DNA from: Bacillota bacterium
GTDB lineage: Bacteria > Bacillota > Clostridia > Christensenellales > CAG-138
Length of the DNA stretch: 58,590 nucleotides
Direction of reading: 5' to 3'
NCBI GenBank assembly: GCA_023409435.1
Contig: JAEYHP010000164.1
Span: 1 to 58,590, forward strand
The notes below the pieces were generated by a model. It searched no databases. It saw only the letters and a program-made list of their open reading frames with translations, and had not been told where the DNA came from. Below, piece by piece: positions 50,958 to 58,296 of this stretch. Each line of letters starts with the position of its first letter. The first letter of the stretch is position 1. The position numbers and the translations under genes were made by a program.

Positions 50958-52406
50958 TTAAATCTCATCGTCTTTCATGCAAATATGCATCGCTGTGGTG
51001 GTAAACGCCTTGGGCAAAGCTAGGATATTGGGGGTTTCCCCAACGTACTTCTTCTTTGCATCGGCAAGAGCTTCCTCAAATGTCGCGCGCGTCTTCATGC
51101 CCATGCCGCGCGCCCAGCCCGGTTCCATCGCGCCCACGATATAGATGGCGGAGGTATGCATTTCCGCGATATGCCCGCAGGAGATCATGGAAAACGCGTG
51201 GAAGGGATGGTACCCGTAATTGAAGCGGTAAAGGTCCGTATACTCCTTGCGTGTGGAGAAATATTCGCCGTACTTGGCGACGTCGGGCAGCACGTTGTTG
51301 TAATTTTTCTGGAATACATTATAGGTATCCTCGTAGGAGGGGAACTCCTCCTTGTGCCAGTAGCCGTTGCAGATGGAGGAGCAGATGATGACGCAGTTGT
51401 CGTTCATCACGCGCTTATGCCTTAAAATCTGCGCCGAAATGGCCTGCATCATCAGGATGGGGTTGGTGCCCATGCCGTTTCCGTAGTGGAATGCCTGCGG
51501 CATGCCGAACACCATGACGTCGTATTTCTTATCCGCCCATTTGGCATAGGTGCGCTTGTCCGCGATATTCCAGCACACCGGCTGAATCTCCTTTGCATAG
51601 CCCGCCACAACGGCAATCTGATTGGCGCGGGTATCGAGTATCGCGTCGCATACGAAGAACTTTTTCTTCATGCACGTTTCCATGTGCATGCCGATCACAT
51701 CAAACTTGCGGCGCATCAGGCTGTGGGTGCTGGTGGGCGTAAAATCGGCCCGGTGCATGACCTCGGGGTTGTGGTGCTCGCCGATGCAGCGCCAGTGGGT
51801 GATACCCGTGGCGCAATGCTTGTAGCCGCCGGAGTACCCGCCGTAGGGGTTGCCCATGGAGTGGCCGATGAGCACGCAAAAGTCGGACTCGAACACTTCC
51901 TTGTTCATAATCACGTGGTCGCCCAGTTCGTCGTAACCCAAGTCGGTCAGGTTATCATAATCCTCGCTGTCGTGGTTGACGATCTGCTTGGTGAACCAAA
52001 ACTCATGGAACAGCTTGTTCCCAAGCAGGGACCTAAGCTCCGATTCCGTGTTCTTGCGGTGCAGACCGTTGCTGCAGATGAGCTTGATATCCTTTTTTTC
52101 TACGCCCGCTTTATAGAGTTCCTCCAAAATAATGGGGATGGATACGATGCGATGGGCGGTAGGCTGCGTACCGCCCTTCACGCGGTCGGGAAACACGATT
52201 GTGACCTTGTCCCCCTTCTTGACGCTTTTAGAAATGGGGGGCATGCTGATGGGATTTAAAATCGCTTTTCGCGTTTCCTCCTCAATCTTGTCAAACGGGA
52301 TATGCGGCGGATCGGGGTATGTTTCGCCGGGGATAAATATGTCTGTCGCTGTGTCGGGCAAATTCGCTTCCATGAAGCCCTGGCCGTATTCAAAATTGAT
52401 TTTCAT
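50958..52406 (-). CDS. LarA-family (nickel-pincer) racemase/epimerase
   Basis: 482 residues from ATG 52406 (TAGGAGAGG site). LarA landmarks: FPDRVKGG (the DxTRP position, Asp74-Arg75), GLHRKNTESE (His116), NHDSED (His145), His182 in IGHSMGNPYGG, GYSGGYKHCATGI with the presumed cofactor lysine Lys196, and His204. The gap between His182 and Lys196 is four residues longer than in lactate racemase. The family racemises 2-hydroxyacids using a pyridinium dithiocarboxylate-type nickel cofactor made by LarBCE, none of which is in the window. Substrate is likely a 2-hydroxyacid, not necessarily lactate. Confidence 0.88.
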   Translation of the reverse strand: MKINFEYGQGFMEANLPDTATDIFIPGETYPDPPHIPFDKIEEETRKAILNPISMPPISKSVKKGDKVTIVFPDRVKGGTQPTAHRIVSIPIILEELYKAGVEKKDIKLICSNGLHRKNTESELRSLLGNKLFHEFWFTKQIVNHDSEDYDNLTDLGYDELGDHVIMNKEVFESDFCVLIGHSMGNPYGGYSGGYKHCATGITHWRCIGEHHNPEVMHRADFTPTSTHSLMRRKFDVIGMHMETCMKKKFFVCDAILDTRANQIAVVAGYAKEIQPVCWNIADKRTYAKWADKKYDVMVFGMPQAFHYGNGMGTNPILMMQAISAQILRHKRVMNDNCVIICSSICNGYWHKEEFPSYEDTYNVFQKNYNNVLPDVAKYGEYFSTRKEYTDLYRFNYGYHPFHAFSMISCGHIAEMHTSAIYIVGAMEPGWARGMGMKTRATFEEALADAKKKYVGETPNILALPKAFTTTAMHICMKDDEI

Positions 52407-53317
52407 TGTACCTCTCCTATACCGGAATAATAGTTGCGGAACATTGCCGCGAGTGAACTGGTGTCTTTTTTTGCAAGGCCGATTCCTTTTGCGTTTTCAT
52501 TCAGGCTTTGCACAAACCCCGCGATCAGCGGGCTCGCACCCGCTTCCTTCGCCATTTGGAGGCCCAGCCCCGCGTCCTTGCATAATAGCTCGATTGTGAA
52601 TGTGGGGTCGTCGTACCTGTCGTCCACAATTCGCCCGGCGGTTTCCCGGAACAGGCCGCTTACCGTGGCGGCTCCGCTTTCCGTAATCACTTCATAGAAC
52701 GTCTTGCGGTCTATGCCCATAATATCCGTCAGCGCCATGACCTCGGCGCTGACGCCGTTGATGACGGAGAACATGAGCTGGTTTAAAAGCTTGAACGTGT
52801 TACCGGCTCCTGTTTCCCCCACGCGGATAACGCGCTTGGCGCATGTGCTAAGCGGTGCAGTAACCCGGGCGATCGCCTCCCCGCTGCCGCCTGCAGGCAT
52901 CAGCCAGTTTCCCGCTGCGCTCGGTCTGCCCAGTATGGGGGCATCCACATAGCTTGCCTGCATACGGGCCGCGCGTTTTGCTCCTTCCAGAGAGGTCTGG
53001 GGGGAGACGGTACTGGTATCCGCCAGTACATGGTTTTTCGTAAGGCCCGGTAAAAGCGCGTCCACCGTTTGCAGCACATGCTGCGGCGCGGGAAGCGACA
53101 TGAAGATGATATTGGCGGACTTTGCCACGTCTTCAGGCGACGGCGCAAGAGAAGCGTGCTGTTCCGTTATAAATGCCTGGGCCTGGGGGAAGGGATCGTA
53201 GGCGGTGATCCGGTATCCCGCTTCCTGCATGCGGGTGAGCATGCATCTGCCCATTACCCCTACGCCGATAAGCCCGATTTCCATTTCCTTATTTGTTGAT
53301 GCGGTCGAGAATGTCAT
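52403..53317 (-). CDS. Beta-hydroxyacid dehydrogenase family oxidoreductase (HIBADH/GarR/YihU-like)
   Basis: 304 residues from ATG 53317, which has an AGGAGG eight bases upstream; a second ATG at 53284 starts directly at the Rossmann strand but its ribosome site is too close. NAD(P) motif GLIGVGVMGRCM, MSLPAPQHV, and the catalytic-lysine helix NTFKLLNQLM. The substrate loop reads DAPILGRPSAAG where most members have D-x-PVSGG, a notable change. The family covers 3-hydroxyisobutyrate, tartronate semialdehyde and 3-sulfolactaldehyde reductases. Overlaps LarA-like gene by four bases. Confidence 0.92.
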   Translation of the reverse strand: MTFSTASTNKEMEIGLIGVGVMGRCMLTRMQEAGYRITAYDPFPQAQAFITEQHASLAPSPEDVAKSANIIFMSLPAPQHVLQTVDALLPGLTKNHVLADTSTVSPQTSLEGAKRAARMQASYVDAPILGRPSAAGNWLMPAGGSGEAIARVTAPLSTCAKRVIRVGETGAGNTFKLLNQLMFSVINGVSAEVMALTDIMGIDRKTFYEVITESGAATVSGLFRETAGRIVDDRYDDPTFTIELLCKDAGLGLQMAKEAGASPLIAGFVQSLNENAKGIGLAKKDTSSLAAMFRNYYSGIGEVQ

Positions 53318-55250
53318 ACAATACGCCTCCTTCTGCTTGGGCCGGTACGTCCATATCCATCAGCTTGGATATTGTGGGCGCAACGTCGATGATCTTTGCT
53401 GTCAAACGCCTTTCGTAACGCGGCACGCCGGGGCCTGAAAGCACGAGGAGCGCATGCATGTCGTGCAGGGAGGGCAGGGCAAGGTGCACGCCGGTAAAGT
53501 TGCCGCACAGCACCGCGGGTTCGTACAGCTCGGGATTGCGTACGATCCGCTCCGAACCGTCCCTGTATTTGACGGCGGTACGGTAGATGAACGGGTGGGA
53601 CATATAGCCCGGTTTCCAGGCGTACAGCACGTCGCCTATGCGGTCGTACCCCGGGCCTTCGAATATGCCCAAAGTGCCGGATTCCTTCTTGGTGATGGCA
53701 AGAGCCACCACGCTTTCCCCGGTTTCAGGATCCTTCATGTTGAGGAGCGCGCGGATGATTTCCTGCTGAACCTTCTCGTAATCCTCCGGCTCCACGATGC
53801 CCTGGGGGTCCCGCCCTTTCAGGTTGATGAATATATGCGCATGGCAGGGTTCCAGGGGATGGCACTTTGTGTTCTTCCAGTTGATTTTGAGGTTGCTGGG
53901 GTCGTCGGTAGATAGATCCAGCACATAATCCAACAGGCCCGCGCGGGAAAGGTGCTCCTTCACATAGGGGTTCCAGTCGAGGTGTGTCATGCCGTGATCG
54001 GAGATCAGCACGACATACGTATTGTCCAAATCCACCGTCTCGAGGATTTTTCCGATGTTTTCATCCACCTGCGCGTAGACGCTGCGGATCATATGCATGC
54101 ACCAGTCGGCCTTCTCCGGGTCGTATACCCGCGCCTTTTTTACCACGCCTGCCGCCAGCACATGCTCGATATGGTCGATCGTGCCCACCCACGAGAACGC
54201 GAGGTCCCATTCCTTGTTTGTAAGCACATACTTCGTTGCGTTGCCCCACCAGTTGGCGTGCAGGCCGAGCTGTTCAAGATAGGTATCGCCGTCCATCCAG
54301 CCGTCCATGAACGCCCAGGGGTCGTCCACTTCCATAAACGCGCCGGCGATGGCTTCCACTTCTTTTGAAAGAGTCTGCGGCATGGAATACGGCTCCGCGG
54401 TGTTGATGGAGGACTGATAAAGCTTAAAGTGCGTAGCGTCGGGCGTGAGCTCGAGTATCTGGAAGCGGAACCGGCCGTCCCGCTGGTAATCCCGCGCTTT
54501 GAAGTTGCGCACGATCCAGGGACCGTAATCGCCCTGTTTGATATCCGTTACCGCCTTTGCGGCGTCCTTTGTTTCGCTGATGAGCATCCTGTCGTACCCT
54601 GCGGGCGTGGATGCGTAAACGGCCACCTGCATGGTGTAGCCTTCCACATAGGCGGGGGGCACTGTGATTTCAAACTCCAGCACCGGCCTGTGGCTGTGGG
54701 GCAGGTTGACCCAGCCTTCCGCGGGGCGAAGCGTTGTCTTTTTTGCCCTGCCGGGGATCTGGTTGCATTTTAACAGCCTGTCCGAATAGACGGCGCTTGA
54801 TGCGACGTCCCAAAGCGGCATGTAGAAGTACCGGAAAGGCGGGTTCAACGCGCCCGCAAGCTGCACGCCGTCTTCTTCCGTAATGGCCCCGAGAGGGAAT
54901 GTGACGGGCCAGTTGATGAGAGCTGTCTTCTTGCCCTGGCGTTTTGCGACGTCCCACAACGTTTCGCACAGGACCTCGTTGCGGTCAAATGACGTATGCC
55001 AGTGGTCCAGTTCTTCGCCTGCGTGCTTTACCATGAGGCTGGGGACGCCGTTTGTGCCCGCGCCCGCTCCGCTTACGATAGCGGTCCACGCGGCGGCGGT
55101 GAGAGGAGGGAATACCGTTTCCAGGCGCGAGAATACGCCCCGTTCGATCAGACGCGCGGTGTTGGGCATATGACCTTCCGCCACGAATTTCTTGATCATA
55201 TCCGGCATTGCCGCATCCAGGCCAAGAAACAGTATCTTTTTGTTTGCCAT
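53289..55250 (-). CDS. Type I phosphodiesterase/alkaline-phosphatase-superfamily hydrolase
   Basis: 653 residues from ATG 55250 (AAAGGGG site). Metal ligand Asp12 in FLGLDAAMPD, nucleophile Thr51 in PPLTAAAWT, and later metal groups TIDHIEH and LISDHGMTHLDW are consistent with PF01663. The family hydrolyses phosphodiesters, nucleotide pyrophosphates, phosphonoacetate or sulfate esters; no signal peptide, so it acts in the cytosol. First gene of the eleven-gene leftward operon and overlaps the dehydrogenase by 29 bp. Substrate unknown. Confidence 0.88.
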   Translation of the reverse strand: MANKKILFLGLDAAMPDMIKKFVAEGHMPNTARLIERGVFSRLETVFPPLTAAAWTAIVSGAGAGTNGVPSLMVKHAGEELDHWHTSFDRNEVLCETLWDVAKRQGKKTALINWPVTFPLGAITEEDGVQLAGALNPPFRYFYMPLWDVASSAVYSDRLLKCNQIPGRAKKTTLRPAEGWVNLPHSHRPVLEFEITVPPAYVEGYTMQVAVYASTPAGYDRMLISETKDAAKAVTDIKQGDYGPWIVRNFKARDYQRDGRFRFQILELTPDATHFKLYQSSINTAEPYSMPQTLSKEVEAIAGAFMEVDDPWAFMDGWMDGDTYLEQLGLHANWWGNATKYVLTNKEWDLAFSWVGTIDHIEHVLAAGVVKKARVYDPEKADWCMHMIRSVYAQVDENIGKILETVDLDNTYVVLISDHGMTHLDWNPYVKEHLSRAGLLDYVLDLSTDDPSNLKINWKNTKCHPLEPCHAHIFINLKGRDPQGIVEPEDYEKVQQEIIRALLNMKDPETGESVVALAITKKESGTLGIFEGPGYDRIGDVLYAWKPGYMSHPFIYRTAVKYRDGSERIVRNPELYEPAVLCGNFTGVHLALPSLHDMHALLVLSGPGVPRYERRLTAKIIDVAPTISKLMDMDVPAQAEGGVLYDILDRINK

Positions 55251-55390
55251 ACTTTACCCCTTTCTATCAATCCGAACGCATATGCGTTTTTTTCCTGCAA
55301 AGTTTCTGCTTCTTTTCGTATTAGGCTCCCCATTGGAAATGGAAATATCGAAGCGTCATTATTCGAGACGTTGTATAAAAATTCTGTTTA

Positions 55391-55417
55391 AACTGGTATT
55401 AACTAAAGTATCAGATT
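55391..55417. promoter_or_regulatory. GntR-type operator candidate 1
   Basis: AACTGGTATTA, six variable bases, then GTATCAGATT. Same length and arm sequence as the site at 55551. About 140 bp upstream of the phosphodiesterase start. Confidence 0.5.
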
Positions 55418-55550
55418 TCACTTTCAAGTGCTTATTTGATAAAAATTTCGCAAGCTGCTCCTTTGCGTTCTTGGACAAAAAGTCCAGACATATTGGGAGA
55501 ATTTCGAATGTTTCGGGGAGAATTCTTTTCTGCTCAATCTGTGATATTCC

Positions 55551-55577
55551 AACTGGTATTATATATGGTATCAGTTA
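55551..55577. promoter_or_regulatory. GntR-type operator candidate 2
   Basis: AACTGGTATTA, six variable bases, then GTATCAGTTA. The arms AACTGGTA and TATCAGTT are inverted copies with one mismatch. About 300 bp upstream of the operon. Confidence 0.55.
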
Positions 55578-55743
55578 CTGCGTGATTAATAATAAACCAC
55601 CCAGGGGGGATATGTCAAGTGCCTGTATAAATGATATTTTCTTATCAGAGCGGATGGTGTAAATTGAAATGATTCTTTACCGTATATACTTAGATAGACA
55701 TGCAATTATGCGACAAGATCTATATAAATAATTGGAGGCAGTC

Positions 55744-55900
55744 ATGAGTATTATTTAAAACCGTTCATGCGCTTAAGCAGTTACCATATGCTAAATTTCT
55801 AAAACTGGATAATGTGATGATGAACAAAGGCGCATATGTTATTGCAGCTATCGATAATTTAATTATCACAGGCTATCATCCGCTCTGTCATCGGAATTGA
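55744..55900 (+). pseudogene. Frameshifted small ORF remnant
   Basis: A good GGAGG site leads into ATG 55744, but the frame stops after four codons (MSII). Shifting by one base opens a 48-codon frame (from TTT 55754) containing TVHALKQLPYAKFLKLDN and ending at TGA 55898-55900. This looks like a small gene broken by a single-base change. Product not recognised. Confidence 0.3.
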
Positions 55901-56187
55901 TGATCCCTAAATGATTCGATGGATGATCTGTTATATATATATCCTCAGTATCCTGCTGTGCCTTCTGCAATATGGCGATTGCCTTTGCGGTTTCTTGAAG
56001 GAGGGTGATGTACATTTTCTTATAGTCTTGCATTTAAATTTTCTCCCATGCTTTTGTATACTGTCATTCAATTGCTTGTCTGCTTTCCCATAATTATGAA
56101 TTGTTGGTTATAGGATGTCAAGTGATCTCTGATAGATTATGTATGTTGCTGCCGGTACGCGATACACTTTTACTGGGGTGATTGCGT

Positions 56188-56439
56188 ATGGCAAGAAGCA
56201 CAAAAGTTGCTCTTGAAAACAGGGACAAATATATTGCCCTTGGTTTGAATATAGCGTACTATCGCAAAAGAGAAGGTATGACTCAAGATCAGCTTGCAGA
56301 AAAGGCGGGCTTAAGCAGATCGTACCTTGGAGAGATTGAAGCGCCTAATATGATAACGGCAATCTCTCTTGAGGTGTTATTTAATATAGCGAATGCGCTT
56401 AAAATACCTGCTTCAAAGTTGCTGGAATTCAGAGATTGA
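56188..56439 (+). CDS. Small XRE-family HTH regulator
   Basis: 83 residues from ATG 56188 (GGGGTG eight bases upstream). Nearly the whole protein is a Cro/C1 helix-turn-helix: GLNIAYYRKREGMTQDQLAEKAGLSRSYLGEIE followed by LEVLFNIANALKIP. Single-domain DNA-binding protein, often a repressor of its own neighbourhood. AT-rich region. Convergent with the iron alcohol dehydrogenase. Confidence 0.88.
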   Translation: MARSTKVALENRDKYIALGLNIAYYRKREGMTQDQLAEKAGLSRSYLGEIEAPNMITAISLEVLFNIANALKIPASKLLEFRD

Positions 56440-56481
56440 CCCAAGTTACCGCTATGCAATTGACTTCTCCATATAACAAAA

Positions 56482-56513
56482 AAGCCAACCGAACCCGGTT
56501 GACTTCTTTGTTT
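56482..56513. terminator. Bidirectional terminator between XRE gene and alcohol dehydrogenase
   Basis: CAACCG pairs with CGGTTG around AACC, extended by AAG/CTT with one mismatch; A run on the left and TTCTTTGTTT on the right fit termination in both directions. Confidence 0.7.
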
Positions 56514-56533
56514 CATGCTCTCGGTGAATTTCT

Positions 56534-57685
56534 CTACCCCTCATACGCCCTCCGGAACAGATCCCAATAGCCATCCTTCGTCAGTTCTTTCGGATTACTT
56601 GCGTTGGAGCCGTTCTTTACAGACAGTTCCGCCAGGCGCTCAAAATCATCCGGGTTGACGTTCAATGCCTTTATGCCGGGCAAGCCGATTTCTTTGGAAA
56701 GGTTCCGGATCTTCGCAATCCCCTTCTTGGCGGCCTCATGGTCATCCGCTTCCGCTATCCCCATAGCCCGCGCAATCTTCGCGTATTTGTGCTCCACGGC
56801 AGGCAGATTGTATTCCATGACATAGGGAAGCAGTATCGCGTTGCACATGCCGTGCGGCGCGTCATACATGCTGCCCAACGCTTCCGCCATGCAGTGTACG
56901 GAGGCGACGTCGGCGTGGCTGAAGGACAGGCCTGCTAAAAGGCTCCCCATCAGCATGCGGTCTCTCGCTTCCAAATTGGAGCCATTTTTCACCGCCTCCA
57001 CGATACTTCCGGCGATATACGCGACCGCATACAAGCCGACGGCTTCCGCAATCGGTTCCGTACAGGTGGCGGTATAGCCTTCTATTGCGTGGGTCAGGGC
57101 GTCGATGCCCGTGGCCGCCGTGATGAGCGGAGGCACGCTCAGCGTCAGTTCCGGGTCGATAATCGCCGTCTTCGCCGCGATCGCCGTGCTCTTTATGGTG
57201 AACTTGAATTTTTCTTTCGTGTCCGTAATGACGGAGGAAAACGTCACTTCGCTGCCGGTGCCCGCGGTCGTCGGTATGGTCAAAATGGGGAGGCAGTCGT
57301 CCTTTATTTTCCCTTTGCCTTCATAGCTTCTTGCCGTTCCGCCCTGTTTGGCTAAGACTGCCACCGCCTTTGCGGCGTCGATGGGGCTTCCGCCGCCGAA
57401 CGCCACCAGCGTGTCCACAGCTTCTTCCCTGGCTTTGTTCGCGCAGGCTTCCACGTTATAATCCTTGGGGTTGCCCTCGATTTCGTCATACAGAAAAAAG
57501 GGAATGCCTTCCGCTTCAATAAGCTCGGTCAGATTCTGGACCATTCCCGTTGAAACAAGCCCTTTATCGGTAATCACCATCACTTTTTTCGCTTGCAGTA
57601 ATTTCAGCTCTTCACCCAATACACAAACAATACCCGCGCCGTACCTGATCTTAGTGGGCAGTAAGAAATCAAAAGAACCTATCAT
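56534..57685 (-). CDS. Iron-containing alcohol dehydrogenase
   Basis: 383 residues from ATG 57685 (AGAGG site). NAD motif FGGGSPIDAAKAV, TAGTGSEVT, and the iron ligands in DALTHAIEGY and SHADVASVHCMAEALG...DAPHG are typical of group III Fe-ADH. Members reduce aldehydes or oxidise 1,3-propanediol, butanol, lactaldehyde or sulfoacetaldehyde. It is not in the same operon as the 44-55 kb cluster but lies nearby on the same strand. Substrate unknown. Confidence 0.94.
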   Translation of the reverse strand: MIGSFDFLLPTKIRYGAGIVCVLGEELKLLQAKKVMVITDKGLVSTGMVQNLTELIEAEGIPFFLYDEIEGNPKDYNVEACANKAREEAVDTLVAFGGGSPIDAAKAVAVLAKQGGTARSYEGKGKIKDDCLPILTIPTTAGTGSEVTFSSVITDTKEKFKFTIKSTAIAAKTAIIDPELTLSVPPLITAATGIDALTHAIEGYTATCTEPIAEAVGLYAVAYIAGSIVEAVKNGSNLEARDRMLMGSLLAGLSFSHADVASVHCMAEALGSMYDAPHGMCNAILLPYVMEYNLPAVEHKYAKIARAMGIAEADDHEAAKKGIAKIRNLSKEIGLPGIKALNVNPDDFERLAELSVKNGSNASNPKELTKDGYWDLFRRAYEG

Positions 57686-57732
57686 ACCGTTGCCTCTCTT
57701 CTTTGGTGTTGCTTTGTACACTTATATTTTTA

Positions 57733-57993
57733 TTATATATCCTTTAATAAGGCTTCATCTAAACCCATAAAGAAGTCTTCATAGCTGCATTTGAAGATGA
57801 TTTTTAACCCTACCAGTACCCGTATTGGCACGTTGCGTTTGCCAAGTTCAATAGCTGAAAGCCAGCTTCTTGACATCTTAATGCCCATTGTTTGCAATTT
57901 GGCCGCCACTACGGCTTGTGATATTCCGCTTTTCTCACGCAATCTTTTAATGTTATCCTTTATATCCATATCTACGATCAAATTCTGGCCCAT
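57733..57993 (-). CDS. XRE-family HTH regulator
   Basis: 86 residues from ATG 57993 (AAGGAG eight bases upstream; the longer frame runs through the promoter region). HTH visible as IKRLREKSGISQAVVAAKLQTMG then MSRSWLSAIELGKRN. Divergent from a 60-residue protein at 58114; an inverted repeat in the gap is its likely operator. Upstream of the alcohol dehydrogenase on the same strand. Confidence 0.87.
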   Translation of the reverse strand: MGQNLIVDMDIKDNIKRLREKSGISQAVVAAKLQTMGIKMSRSWLSAIELGKRNVPIRVLVGLKIIFKCSYEDFFMGLDEALLKDI

Positions 57994-58062
57994 AATGATA
58001 CTCCTTCCGACAACAATTGGTTGCATATATCCGAAGTATATGGTAATATCAGAGAGTAAAGA

Positions 58063-58078
58063 GACAACGAGCGTTGTC
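58063..58078. promoter_or_regulatory. Inverted repeat, likely XRE operator
   Basis: GACAACG-AG-CGTTGTC, perfect 7-bp arms, in the divergent gap between the XRE gene and the small ORF. A weaker CAAC...GTTG palindrome lies at about 58010-58022. Confidence 0.5.
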
Positions 58079-58113
58079 ATATCTTGTGTATTCTTTTATT
58101 GGAGTATTCTAAA

Positions 58114-58296
58114 ATGCCAGATTACAAAGAACTCTACTTTAAGCTTTTCAGCATACAAAGCAAAGTCATAGAGCTGTTGATCCAAGCGGGGCAGGAAACC
58201 GAGGAGCTGGTAATGGGTGCCCAAGAATCGGTACAACTTATGGAAAATGCCCAATTGCAGCACAAAGAAATGATTGAGCAGGAATGCAAGAATTAG
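58114..58296 (+). CDS. Small coiled-coil-like hypothetical protein
   Basis: 60 residues from ATG 58114 (GGAG nine bases upstream). Begins MPDYKELYFKLFS and continues as a Gln/Glu-rich helix without Pro (IQSKVIELLIQAGQETEELV). Soluble, probably helical. Similar short proteins occur in Clostridia mobile or phage-derived regions next to XRE regulators (recollection, not checked). Function unknown. Confidence 0.6.
   Translation: MPDYKELYFKLFSIQSKVIELLIQAGQETEELVMGAQESVQLMENAQLQHKEMIEQECKN

Larger units (their letters stand above)
55251..56187. other. AT-rich intergenic and operator region, no intact gene recognised
   Basis: 937 bp. The left 330 bp form the upstream region of the leftward operon, with a palindrome AACGCATATGCGTT (55275-55288) in the leader and two operator-like sites. 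A frame across 55192-55662 is rejected because it starts inside the phosphodiesterase gene and covers the operators. The middle holds a possible frameshifted remnant (55744-55900). A frame at 55911-56093 has no ribosome site and is not called. Confidence 0.6.

Noticed and set aside
55192..55662. 156-codon plus-strand frame overlapping the phosphodiesterase start
   Set aside because: Begins inside the opposite gene, lacks a ribosome site, and spans the two GntR-type palindromes.
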